A stretch of 64,000 nucleotides of DNA from Platycnemis pennipes (taxonomy: Eukaryota > Arthropoda > Insecta > Odonata > Platycnemididae), in NCBI GenBank assembly GCA_933228895.1, contig OW121846.1:114579336-114643335 (forward strand), in the 5' to 3' direction. This document shows, in pieces, positions 35,425 to 46,166 of this stretch. The translations under genes were made by a program, and so were the position numbers. How positions within the stretch are numbered: position 1 is the first letter of the stretch; each line of letters begins with the position of its first letter. A model generated the notes under the pieces. The model saw nothing but the letters and a program-made list of their open reading frames with translations, had not been told where the DNA came from and ran no database searches.

Positions 35425-36245
35425 AATGAAAGTATCTCGTGTGATAGGGAAGATGATTTGAATGCTATCCCTCTGCCCCCCAGAGTTGTGAACTTATCGA
35501 ACCATCTGTTTTCCGAACCAGAATTACAAATACTCAACAAAGGCTTCAAATTCTCTTCAACCATAGCCTTGCATCGCAAGAGCTTGATTAATCTTGCGGG
35601 TGATTGTGATTCTGCTCTTCGTGAAGAGACATTAGGCTGCAAATACGATATTGCAGAACGTATCTTCAAGAACGTCCTTTCGACACCACCTAACCGCCGC
35701 CATCGGAGCTCTTCAACTTAGTCCCTGGTGCAGAAGATGAAGGAATCTATAAACAGGGCTGACCTGGTAGTCACAAAGGCCGACAAAGGAAACAGTATTG
35801 TTCTTCTTTCCAAAGCCGATGACGAACTTAAGTTGAATTCGTTCCTGAATTCCAATTCTTTTGAAATCTAACCCAAGGACCCTACTTCTAGGTTTCAAAA
35901 AGATTTAAAAAATACGATGTCCCGGTGTTCGACCATAATTTCTCCTACCAGGTATTTGCTTATAATTAATATGAACCTACTTCCCCCTCGCTACTATGGT
36001 CTTCCTAACACTCATAAAGATAATGTACCTATGCTCCCCTTTGTTTCACATTTTCCGGCCCCAGCAATTAAGTTCGCTGTTAAACTGAACTCTACCTTAA
36101 AAGAACTTTCGAATCGAAATATTCTAATAGAAACTCCATTGAACTGACCAAGAAACTTGAAAATACAAATAAATACAGCTATAATAAAAATACCCTCGAA
36201 CTCAAAACTTATCTCATTTGATGTCACATTTCTGCGGTGCCTTCT
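35425..36245 (+). pseudogene. Penelope-like element RT, N-terminal half
   Basis: VVNLSNHLFSEPELQILNKG (35,485 on), then LVVTKADKGNSIVLLSKADD near 35,760, PPRYYGLPNTHKDNVPMLPF near 35,980, and LISFDV near 36,210 are the successive N-terminal and RT1-3 motifs of Penelope-like reverse transcriptases. There are several stops and small frameshifts. The catalytic DD motif and GIY-YIG endonuclease are absent. Nearby hammerhead-like sequences at 31,741 and 60,505 belong to the same element class. Confidence 0.8.
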
Positions 36246-37083
36246 TTTAAAGAAGGGAGATGAGTCTTTTCATTATAGTACTTTTATAAATGATCTTAAA
36301 ATGTAGCTTCCGATAATAGGGTAATTTCCTTCATCAAAGAAAATGGACTTCATTAATTGCGATCTGTGCCCTGCCATTAATGTATTTAATTTACGCAAAA
36401 AGTTTTTATTGAGAAATCCCAGTTTACTAGAGAATTAAATGTTAATTTTAAGGCCATTTGAAAAGGCTCTGAAATGGCGGGGTGCGCTTCCTTCTTGCTG
36501 ACGTGACAGGTAGATAGTTTACGTTGTGAGGCATAGGAAAATTCGTCTCCTGAACTTAGCATTGTATTTCAGGGCCCTTCAGCTTTGGTGAATATGCATT
36601 AGTAATAGCCTGTGAAAACTATCAACGCTCGAAAAGACTTCTCTGTTAAACATTGTGTTAATAGTCGTTTTATAGTCTCAAGGACATCCTGCTCGTGGAG
36701 TGTTCTGCTACGGCGAAGCATGGCGTGAAGGTCGTGCGGCGATGGGCGAACTTGACGGTATGCTTGTGAAAGGAATAGGTACTAACTAATTTTAAATTAA
36801 TCAACTGCATAAATAATATATTAAATAAATAAAAGTTAATTATAATAAATTCACGGAATAAATACACCTCTGTTACTAGATAATAAGCTTTAACGGACTG
36901 CAGCGTCTAGTTGGAAGCGTCCGCAGCACCACCTGGTGGTGGGTAGAGGAAATAGTTTGACGTCACACGTAGGATTAACCGGCATGCAATAGTTTGCCTT
37001 CACGTTTTCGCGCCATTGATTTTTTTCACTTTTTAATTAATGAGGAAAAATACTTAACGTCATTTAAAAATCGAACGGCTTAA
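36246..37083. other. No recognisable gene
   Basis: AT-rich, ending at TTAA (37,080-37,083), the probable insertion site of piggyBac C. Nothing else assigned. Confidence 0.35.
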
Positions 37084-37155
37084 AACACGTACTCCAGAGG
37101 TACACACGTACTCCAACTTTCGATCATTACAATAAAAAAATAATAGGAAACTACC
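37084..37155. repeat. Probable 3' end of piggyBac C
   Basis: After TTAA come two copies of CACGTACTCCA (37,087 and 37,105), as in piggyBac subterminal repeats. An opposite end with GGAGTACGTG was not found near 38,358-38,900. Confidence 0.4.
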
Positions 37156-38358
37156 CTATTTTTTTCTGGCTTTGGGCATGTATGACACTAAAGTGCACCG
37201 TTTCTGAAAACCAAAACGGGTTGTAAATTGTTGCCGACCTTGTGTGGATGTGAAGGATGGCGGTAGCTGCCTTTTATTTTTCCTAATTGTGCCCACATAT
37301 GTAAGCTTGTCACTTTTTAGAATATCTGTAACTAGATCATAACTAGTAAACCAGTTATCTGCGGTGACGTTGCGTCCACTGCCTCGAATTGGAAGAATCA
37401 ATCTTTTTACAACATCATAAGGACTGCTGCTAACCTGAAATGGGCCATCTGGCTGTTTTCCAGAATATATCTCTAATTTTGATGTGTAGAAACTCCTTGA
37501 GTCTGTCAATAAAAATATGTTTATTCCATACTTTCCTTGTTTCGTTGGGGTGTACTGGCTAAAACTGCACCTTCTTTCAAATTTTGCCAGCATTTCATCA
37601 TTAGTTACGCAATCATTCAAGGAATAGCATTCTTGGCAGTTTTGGACGAAGAATACAAAAGCTTCCCTAATTGGTGCAAGTTTATCCAAAGCTTTCCTTT
37701 CATTCCTTGTTTCTTTGTCATCAAAACGTACATACTGCAAGAGGAAATGAAAACGTTTCTGAGACATTACCATTCGAAAAATTTCTACCCCGGTGCTATC
37801 ATTATTCCACAAGTCACTAGTATTGAGTTTGCTATTTTTTAGAACACCTGCCATATAAAGTATTCCTATGAAAGCTCTTATTTCAACAATATCCGTCGGA
37901 GTGCATTCCCTTTCTCTACAATAGCCAGCTTTCTTAGCGGCGATGAGCTTATTTGTATTTTCCACTATGAGAGCTAATATATTGTCACTAATAAAGTTAT
38001 TCCAACACTCGGAAACCGTTTTTGAAGCTTTTGCTTTCCCTTTCACTCCTGGTTTTTCTGTGAATATATTGTGAGAGCGAATTTTGACACTTCTAACCGA
38101 ACCTTCCAACTCCCACTTAGTGACTTGATCTTTCCCTAAAACAATGTTTTTACTTGCAACTTCTTCTTCTTGGCCACTTTCTTCCTCACTGACTTCTTCC
38201 ACATCACTGTTCTGAAGTTGGTCCTCAATAAAGTCTTCTTCACTACCATCACTGTCCACAGCTTCCGATACCTCTGAATAAGTTGATTCTAACAAAATTC
38301 CCTGAATATATTGACGATCCTTTTCTATCAAAGGATTAATTTTTCTTCTACTCTCCAT
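37156..38358 (-). CDS. piggyBac transposase (copy C), open but C-truncated
   Basis: A 400-codon open frame from ATG 38358. Residues 1-80 are acidic and Ser-rich. Then come IRAFIGILYMAGVLKNSKL, MSQKRFHFLLQYVRFDD, DKLAPIREAF, CVTNDEMLAKFERRC (first Asp), GKYGINIFLLTDS, a loop with LILPIRGSGRNVTADNWFTS (second Asp), YVGTIRKNKRQLPP and TLVSYMPK. It stops at ARKK, just before the segment that carries the third Asp and the Cys-rich tail (present in copy B). The open frame is unusual among its neighbours. It could be a young internal-deletion copy or an exapted N-terminal fragment; catalysis is unlikely without the third Asp. Confidence 0.85.
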   Translation of the reverse strand: MESRRKINPLIEKDRQYIQGILLESTYSEVSEAVDSDGSEEDFIEDQLQNSDVEEVSEEESGQEEEVASKNIVLGKDQVTKWELEGSVRSVKIRSHNIFTEKPGVKGKAKASKTVSECWNNFISDNILALIVENTNKLIAAKKAGYCRERECTPTDIVEIRAFIGILYMAGVLKNSKLNTSDLWNNDSTGVEIFRMVMSQKRFHFLLQYVRFDDKETRNERKALDKLAPIREAFVFFVQNCQECYSLNDCVTNDEMLAKFERRCSFSQYTPTKQGKYGINIFLLTDSRSFYTSKLEIYSGKQPDGPFQVSSSPYDVVKRLILPIRGSGRNVTADNWFTSYDLVTDILKSDKLTYVGTIRKNKRQLPPSFTSTQGRQQFTTRFGFQKRCTLVSYMPKARKK

Positions 38359-39409
38359 CTACTCACCACATGGAAAAATTAAAAAAAACAATTCAGGCCT
38401 TTGCTTATCATCTAGGGTAGAAAAAATGTGTAAAATGAAATATACCTTACCATGAAACGATAGGAGAGATTGATCCCAGCTCTGAAAATGTCGTGACGTA
38501 ACTTCCTTAGAATTATGCCAACTGTAAGAGTCACCAATAATAAAGAGTTCACAACCGTATATATACAACATCCAGATGCGTAGGGGTGATAGGGGAAGGG
38601 AGGGAAAGGGGACGGGCGTTGGAGTGTGGTGTCGCGGATTTTCCGGCGTTGATGGGTCTCCGGGCAGCGCAGCGGGTGCTGTAGCGAGTGAGGAGAAAGA
38701 AGGGAGGGATCTGCTGGGAACACATTATCAAAATATAGTTTCTGAGAACTTCTATGCACAATAGCCAATGAGGGTATTCAGCAAGTCCAGGCTACTTTTA
38801 GGGTTTGTGGTATTTTGGAGGGAATTTTTGCTAGTTGGTAGGAATAACGCTGGTGAAAGGAGTTGAAGAATTTGCTCTTGGATTTGAGAATACTATTTCT
38901 TGGAATATTCTAATGGCTCACTGATTGTTCAGCTACTGGAAATATCGGTGTAGAGGGAAGGGAGGAGGTGAGATGAAGGAGGAGTTGGGTGATGGTATTG
39001 CTGATGAAACATTTCGTTTAGTGGGATGAGGATAAGAGGGGATGAGAAGGAAGCACACTCTCGTTTGCAAGGGGCACGTTGTTTTTTGAGTGCTGGATGA
39101 TATCAAATATTTCCAGGTCGTCGGTCCTCATATTTCCATAGGAGTGCAGGATTTGCGGCATAATGTCAGTCCAATGATTCTACTACTTTTTCGACAAAAA
39201 AATAATACTGAAGTTTCACCATACGGATTTTGCTAAAGCCTAGCAAATAATTCTGACTTTACAGGCGACATTACGGATTTTGGAAACATTTTATTTTGAT
39301 AGCGCGTTCAATCGAACTTGAACCAAAACATTTTCTCCTATCAGATTGAAAAGTATTTATTCAATGGCACTACAATATTGTTATGTGTATATTTATGGTT
39401 AATGTTATT
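38359..39409. other. No recognisable gene; purine-rich patches
   Basis: 38,575-38,720 is GC-rich with G-runs, and 38,950-39,060 is purine-rich. Short ORFs have no motifs. It may include the 5' end of piggyBac C. Confidence 0.3.
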
Positions 39410-39465
39410 CATCTATATCTATATAATACCCTGAAAGCCACCACAAAAGTGTATGGCAGGGGGAA
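39410..39465 (-). repeat. CR1-like 3' tail
   Basis: ATCTATATCTATATAATACC then CTGAAAGCCACC and GTGTATGGCAGGGGG; the shortest copy of the family tail in the window. Confidence 0.7.
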
Positions 39466-39700
39466 ACGATGTAGTATATGCCAATGATCACTCAAATTAT
39501 GTGAGAACCATAATAAATTTTTTTTGCAATAATAGTTTCAGTCAACGTTTTCTATTATTAACAATCAAAAATGCGTATGAATTACACGCGTATCATAAAT
39601 GTAATACATTTATTAGTTGTTTGTTTAAATTATTAAACGTATTTGAAAGATTGGAATGAATATCGCAAAGGTATTAGCATATAACGTATTGTAACTCAAG

Positions 39701-39905
39701 TTGTCGCGTGGCGTCTACTAGACTCCGAAAACAACAAAATCTCAATATTTAATCCAGAAATGCGACAAAACGTATAAACATATTGGTGACTATTTCAGAA
39801 GCATAAAATAATAAGATACCAGGAAGGTGAGTCTCCTAACTATTAAAATACGATGTGGGCATAGAAAAGAATATTGCTTGGCGTCTGATAGACGCCGCGC
39901 GACCA
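39701..39905. repeat. ~205-bp MITE-like element
   Basis: Left TTGTCGCGTGGCGTCTACTA (39,701 on) matches the reverse complement of the right end (39,879-39,905, GGCGTCTGATAGACGCCG then CGCGACC). The right end lies near a TTAA (GTTTAAG). Interior has no ORF. Confidence 0.5.
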
Positions 39906-40486
39906 ACGGAGGTTTAAGTGTAGTGAAGGATCACTGCACGAGGGTTCGTTCAAGGAGATAAAACATATTTGCAAGAGTGAGGGAACCGCTATATTACGCA
40001 TGATTCTCACGTGGTTACGCCTAGCCTCGTTCCCACGATAACTCAGAATCCTGAAGGAACCGATGGATGGGAAGTTTTCGGTATGACAAATTGAATACCA
40101 TGACTGAAGTGGCGACGACATTCCCAAATGGACACAAAAGGCCGAAGTCTCCTTTCTCTCGTACCCTTCGGGAGCTGTGAAAGAGTGTCTAGTAGTTGTG
40201 TATACTTAGCGTATGAGCAGAAACTTGTTTTCGCTATCGTTGGCTAGGATCGCCCTAATTCTTGGCTTATCCTGCATCCAGAGCTAGCCCTCTTTGTACG
40301 GTTAAAGTGGCTGATTTCCCCTATTGCAATAGACATTTTCTTTAGTTCTAAAGGTAACTTGGCATTTTGTTCATTTTTTGTAGTCTACATAATATCTCGC
40401 GCGATGACCGCATATTTCAAAGTCAAAGCGGAATTAAATCAAAACATGCTATCATGGATACATGATCTATCATACATATATCATTG
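39906..40486. other. No recognisable gene
   Basis: Nothing assigned. Confidence 0.3.
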
Positions 40487-40591
40487 ATTGCCATGCGAAA
40501 AAATTAACTTGGGCCGGGAATGGAACCACGAACCTTTGACCAAAGCCCGTGGTTTGATTCCCGGCCCAGGTTAATTTTTTCGCATGGCAAT
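40487..40591. repeat. Head-to-head SINE palindrome, 44-nt arms
   Basis: 40,487-40,530 and 40,548-40,591 are reverse complements at about 40 of 44 positions, with a 17-nt spacer. The right arm holds a pol III B box, GGTTTGATTCCCGG, followed by a tail (CCAGGTTAATTTTTTCGCATGG). Same architecture as 12,967-13,073. Confidence 0.85.
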
Positions 40592-40689
40592 TAAAGTGAA
40601 TTTCACCACCGTCCACGCAGCAGGCTTGGAATATCCTACATTTACCGGCCAAGAACGGCACTTAGCGCTGGTTTGGGGTTCACCTTTGG

Positions 40690-42677
40690 CCGTGGCTTCC
40701 TTTAAGTCCTTATTCAAAACTAAAAAATCTAGAACATTAGCAAGGAAATCGTGTCGGCAAGCGTTAATCACATTTCAACAGCAAGATGTTATGAGAATAT
40801 TTATATAGCAATCCTAAAGCGTTTTGGTCATATGTGAGAGAGAGAGAGAACTTCAAGGAAATAGGTCCACAGTGCACAAAATTAAAAACGATAAAGGAAT
40901 TAGAATCACCAGAAGTGTAGAAAAAGCCAATTCCTTAAACACCTTCTTCTAAAGCGTATCCAACTCATCGTTACACAACGCAGTGGAACCACCGCCAAAC
41001 ACATTCAGTGAGCTAATGCCCGAAATAAAAATTTCATGTCGCGGAATAGAGCAGCAGTTAAAAAACATTAGAAAAAACAAATCACCAGGTCCCGAACTAA
41101 TTCCTTCCCGGGCGTATAAAACATTAGCTTCTGAAATAGCCCCCTATCTAGAAATAATATTCAATAAAACACTAAATAACCGCACAGTACGCAAGGATTG
41201 GAAAGTAGCTAACATTACACCTATTTCTAAAAGCCGTGATAGGGAAGAACCTAGTAACTACAGACCCATTTCACTCACGTCAATCTCTTGTAAGGTATTT
41301 AAGCAAATTGTAGTCAGTTCAATCATGGGGCATTTGGATAGTCAGGGATTACTCATAAACAGCCAACATGGGTTCCGGAAAGGTAGATCTTGCGAGAGGC
41401 AATTAGCTTTATTCGTACACGTTTATTTTAGTCTACGGAGAAAACAGTACTGAAGTTGATGCGATATTTTTAGATTTAAAAAGGCATTCGATAAAGTTCC
41501 TCATAATACACTAATCTCGAAATTAGAGAGTTTTGGTGTAAGAATTGACGTTGCATGTTGGGTAAAAGAAATCTTAAGTGGGTGAGAGCGAGAGGTTGTC
41601 ATAGATGGTATCATGTCGGACACAATCAAAGCCAAGTCGGGAGTTCCCCATGGTAGCGTAGTAGGTCCGCTTCTATTTCTTTTATACATAAACGATTTGG
41701 GTACTGTAGTTAGTAGTATGCATAGACTTTTTGCAGACGATGCGGAAGTGTATAGGGGTATATCAAAAGAATAAGATAGGAAATCAATTAGCAAGGGTTT
41801 AGATGCAATTCAAGAGTGGTGCGACAAATGGCAGTTAGAACTTAACCTTAAAAAGTGTGTAGCAATCCATTTTTGGAGGAGGAATAATTCGATAGAGCGT
41901 ACCTATAAAATTAGTAACACGAATATCGAAAACGTTGAAACCATAAGATATTTAGGTGTAACAATCACTAAGGATTTATCGTGGGGAAGGCACACAAGAG
42001 AAATATGCGGCCGAGTGAAGAGAAAGCTAGGATTTATAAAAAGAATACTTGGGAAATGTGATGCGAATACAAAAGAGCGATGTTACTTTTCACTAGTTAG
42101 GCCCCACCTTGAGTATGCAGCCAGTGTATGAGATCCGAATGAATTAGGTTTGATCAGAGAACTAGACAGTGTGCAGCGTAGAGCAGCTAGGTTCGTTAAA
42201 AGGTGTTACGATAGGTTGAGTAGTGTTTCAGAACAAGAACTAGGGTGGGAATCAACACTAGAGTGTAGATTAAAGTACAGATTAAATCTATTAGAGAAAT
42301 TTCAATCGGATAGCTTTACTGAAGATGTTAGGCACATATTAAAAACACCAGCGTATTATTCTGGATTCGATCAGATAAATAAGATTGGAGAGATAGATTG
42401 TGGTACTAATAGATTCAAAATGGCATTTTCCCCCGTACTATAAGAGAAGAGAATAGGCAGCATACCAAAGGGATAGGTAGGCAAAATGTTTTAGAGTAGT
42501 CAGTACTTCATGATGCATATATTAATCCCTTAAAAATTATAGGTACTAACGATCTAGTTTCATGAGGCTCTATAATTGCTTGTTTGCTTGTCGGTAGTGC
42601 ATGCTAAGTGATCTTCACCCCCTGCCACACACCCTCGCGGTGGCTTGCAGGGTATCGTGTGGATGTAGATGTAGATG
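40690..42677 (+). mobile_element. CR1-like LINE, near-complete RT domain
   Basis: The longest copy of the family. The connector runs to 40,980. 40,983-41,453 then reads KNIRKNKSPGPELIPSRAYK, WKVANITP, SNYRPISLTSISCKVF and NSQHGFRKGRSCERQL. A frameshift follows, then AIFLDLKKAFDKVPHNTL in pieces, GPLLFLLYINDL and FADDAEVYRG (catalytic Asp pair intact, ~41,735), YLGVTITKDLSWGRH, KRILGKC, SLVRPHLEYAA and 42,150-42,443 SVQRRAARFVKRCY to TNRFKMAFSP. A 3' UTR ends in CCCCTGCCACACACCCTCG and GATGTAGATGTAGAT (to 42,677). Few disabling changes; a relatively young copy, 5' truncated. Confidence 0.85.
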
Positions 42678-42894
42678 GTTGTAGATCGCCCATGTCAGCA
42701 GATTGGTTCTCGTCTACCTCACTGGTAGATATACATTCATTGGAATCAAGGTTGTTCGATCGAACAAGCTATTACTGAGGACATCAGCAAAATAAAATAA
42801 TGGAAACTTCATTGATTGAAATGAAACTTTGTTGCATATATGTTATGAATTGTATGATGCACATATATAATGCTTATTGGATTATGCATAGAAC

Positions 42895-43353
42895 TTTTTA
42901 TTGAAAAAACACGGGTAGGAATTCATTTAGATCTAAGTCGGTAATGTCATAGTCTGTCTCACTGGTCAACGTAGAAATGTTATCATCAATATGAAGCTCA
43001 TCAAAGTTGTTCGTGAGCGTTTTGTTGCCATCTGCCTCCGGTTCAATTTTCTTCAATAGGAGTACCACCCCTGATCTCTGGGATAGAGGAGCATTATCAC
43101 TCGCGATACCGTCCACAGTTTCTTCACATTGCCTGGAAAATAGCGCCAATCAGACCGCCGCCGCACCGGTAGCTGTGGAAGCCCAGCGTATCCGGCGGTG
43201 CTCCGGTATGGTGAAATGTTTTTCGCTGCCAGTGTGGTGTCCACTTGCGCCTCACTTTTTGTTTCACATTCCTCGTCATCAGATCTTCCATCTTCGTCAT
43301 CCGAAAAAGGGAGGTAAATAGTGTTGCCCTTTTTCTTTGGTCTTGCAACCATT
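42895..43353 (-). pseudogene. Unidentified acidic exon with splice acceptor and poly(A) signal
   Basis: On the minus strand, TTATGTTGCAG (acceptor) is followed 9 nt later by an ATG at about 43,353. The frame reads MVARPKKKGNTIYLPFSDDE, an acidic stretch, and RRSDWRYFPG, then shifts by one base to QCEETVDGIASDNAPLSQRS, an acidic tail (TSETDYDITDLDLNEFL) and a stop within CAATAAAA at ~42,898. An AATAAA signal overlapping the stop suggests a genuine transcript end. About 150 residues with one frameshift. I do not recognise the protein; the Lys-rich start and acidic tail would suit the N-terminal part of a transposon protein. Confidence 0.5.
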
Positions 43354-43370
43354 TTATTTTCCTGCAACAT

Positions 43371-44015
43371 AAAAGTTAGTATGTTATATTACACGATACA
43401 CCTCACTTGTTATTCCTGATGGTAATCCACATTATTTTGATAGGGTGAACTATGCTCAGTAAAAAATAAAGTTAATGAAAAGTACGTAAAATGTGACATA
43501 CTGACCACTTAGCAATATGTAACAGCTTAGCATAAAATGCACAAAGGGTCAGTGAACACTTTTAAACGAAAAAGTTACCGATTACATTACTTGAAAAGTC
43601 AGCACCTATGTACCATTATCTGCACCGGTGTCTGCTTTGATCTATTTCTGATGACATAAAAGATATATTCAAATGAAAATGAGATGTGTATATAATTTTA
43701 AGTTTGATGCAAATAGTCTAGAAAATAAATCAGTTTTTATTACTTAAAATATATTAAAGGTTTTTTAATCACACTAGCTCTCGTATTCGCCTGTCTCCAT
43801 TTGCAAAGCTAGGATTAAATCATCACTGTGTATTTGATTATTAAAAGCATCATTAAGATTTTTTCATAGCAATTTACATTAACTTTATTTTGGCAGTGTA
43901 TAAGAAACATTTCTGTGGCAGGATATCAGCACTCTTGGAGATTAAAGTAGTTCTTGGAAGCAGAACAGTTCTGTGACCATTGCAGTGACGTATTAGTTGA
44001 GCTTACACCATGGAC
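43371..44015. other. No recognisable gene; left flank of the NUMT
   Basis: AT-rich nuclear sequence. The mitochondrial match begins near 44,016. Confidence 0.4.
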
Positions 44016-45244
44016 AAGAAAAAACCTTACCACGTTGATAAAAAGAATATAAATAAAGAGTGTACCCTGCACTAAAAAAAGATAATAAAGAAACCACAAA
44101 CAAAGAAACCCATCTTCAAGAAATAATATTATTTAAAAGTCTAATTTCCCCAAGTAAATTTAAAGTGGGAGGGGCAGCCATGTTCGCCGAACAAAGTAAA
44201 AATCATCATATACCCATTCTAGGTATCATGTTTATCAAGCCCTTATTAATAAGTAATCTACGACTGCCTACACGTTCATACGAAATATTTGCCAAACAAA
44301 ACATGCCTGATGAACAAAGTCCATGAGCAATTATTAAAGTATAACAACCTCTTAGTCCCCAATAAGTTATAGTACAAAGCCCGCCTAATACAATACCTAT
44401 ATGAGCAACAGAAGAGTATGCAATTAAAGATTTAAGCTCAACCTGTCGTAAACAGATCAATCTAACCAAAAGGCCACCAAATAAACTTACACCAACAATT
44501 AAGAAATTAAAGATGATACCCAATTTATAAATTAATGAAAACACACGAAGCAACCCATACCCTCCCAGCTTAAGCAAAACTCCAGCCAAGATCATAGAAC
44601 CCGGATACAGGTGCCTCAACATGAGCCTTAGGCAATCGAAGATGAAATATGAATATAGGTATTTTAACTAAAAAGGCAAGAACCATAGAAATATAAATGT
44701 AAAACCCGAGATCCAAATTAGCAAAAGAAAAAAACATAAAAACATTTGAAGTATGAAGATTACAATAAAAATTAAAAATAGAAACTAATAAAGGTAATGA
44801 GGCAAATAAAGTATAAAAAAGTAAATAGATACCTGCTTGTATACGTTCTGGCTGATACCCTCAACCCAGAATAAGGAAGAAAGTAGGAATTAATGAAGCC
44901 TCAAAAAAAAATAAAATATAAACAATCTTTTAGTAGAAAAAGTCAAGACTAAAGACAAAAGTAACAAAACAATTAAAAACAAAAACAAGGCAGTATTATT
45001 AGAACTACTATAAACAGATCTTCTCGACAGAATCATTAAACTACAAATTCAAAATCTCAATAAAATAAACCCATATCTCAATACATCCGAACCAAAATAA
45101 TAATCGAGGTTACAAAAAAAAACTCTAAATAACCGAAAATCAAATAGATAAAAGAACCTAAAAATAAAAAAGACAAATTACACCAATAATCAGCACATAA
45201 GCAAATAGGGGCCAAAAAAAAAATAAAAAAATAAACTTTAACAT
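44016..45244 (-). pseudogene. ND4: NADH dehydrogenase subunit 4, 3'-truncated
   Basis: Starts at ATG 45244, overlapping the end of ND4L by the conserved ATGTTAA. Under the invertebrate code it reads to ~45,112, shifts by one base, then continues YYFGSDVLSYGFILLSFWIC. A further shift lies near 44,612, where [12 protein letters not shown] passes into [34 protein letters not shown] follows, then the frame reads through TGA (Trp) to LYSFYQRGKVFS, where the insertion ends. The last ~35 codons are missing. Confidence 0.9.
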
Positions 45245-45523
45245 TGTAATATATCAAAAGAACCAAAATAATCGGTTCCATGTCTACGAATTATACATAC
45301 CAGAATTGAAAGGCCAATCATAAACACTAAAGGTGAGAAAATATATTAAGAAATACATGTCATAAAAATTACAAAGTAACAAAAAAATATAAAAAAAATA
45401 AACCACTAAAACAATAAACTCAAGACTTAGTAGAGTAGCAAGTAAATGTTTACGATTGCTAACGAAAGAAACCAAGCCGCAAAAAAAGAAAGAAATCACA
45501 ATCAATCTATAAAATATTAACAT
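45238..45523 (-). pseudogene. ND4L: NADH dehydrogenase subunit 4L
   Basis: From ATG 45523: the family core [19 protein letters not shown] and LLSLEFIVL are intact. After FLTFSV the usual CEGALGLS segment is disrupted by a small deletion with frameshift, and [11 protein letters not shown] resumes in another frame. It ends in TAA within ATGTTAA. Confidence 0.9.
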
Positions 45524-45525
45524 TA

Positions 45526-45590
45526 GTTCCAGTAGTATAAAAAAAACGTTGGTCTTGTAAATCAAAGATGAGAAAAGTTCTCCTAGAACT
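45526..45590 (+). tRNA. trnT: mt tRNA-Thr (TGT), NUMT copy
   Basis: 65 nt with acceptor arms GTTC…GAAC and anticodon TGT in loop CTTGTAA. Lies between ND4L and tRNA-Pro as in ancestral insects. Confidence 0.85.
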
Positions 45591-45600
45591 ACCCCAGTAT

Positions 45601-45667
45601 CAGAGAAGTATAAGCATTATACATCATTAACCTCCAAAATTAATATTTTAAATTAAACTACTCTCTG
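45601..45667 (-). tRNA. trnP: mt tRNA-Pro (TGG), NUMT copy
   Basis: 67 nt; acceptor CAGAGAG pairs with CTTCTCTG; anticodon TGG in TTTTGGAG. Confidence 0.85.
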
Positions 45668-46166
45668 TTTCAGACAATTAATCTTATTAGCTGTAAGCTC
45701 AGTCAATACTATCATGTTTACTTTTATAAAACACCCTATATCTATAGGGATCACCCTAATATTACAAACTATTATTATTTGTTTGATCACAAATAATATG
45801 TCATACAACGCTTGATATTCATATATTCTTTTTCTTGTATTCCTTGGGGGGGGAATGTTAGTATTATTTATGTATATAACTAGAGTAGCTTCAAATTAAC
45901 TTTTTGAAAAAAACAATATTACGTTAATTTTTGTATTATCAACAATTATTGTAATGCTACTACTCAAAATAGACCCAGCACTATTATCAAATGCTTCAGA
46001 TGAAATTCTAAAAATGGAACAAGCAGAAAACAAAAATTGAATAATAATGTTATTCAATTACCCCATTAATATCTTGACTACATTAGCTGTTCTATATTTG
46101 TTCTTAACTTTAATTGTTGTAGTTAAAATAACTGAATTATACCAAGGACCTTTACGAACCAACTAA
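45668..46166 (+). pseudogene. ND6: NADH dehydrogenase subunit 6
   Basis: Reads QLILLAVSSVNTIMFTFMKH, then FLVFLGGGMLVLFMYMTS under the mitochondrial code. It meets TAA at ~45,897, where the family has Glu (SNE). The frame then continues to TAA 46164-46166, which overlaps the CytB start by one base. The start codon is unclear. One nonsense substitution and no frameshift seen. Confidence 0.88.
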
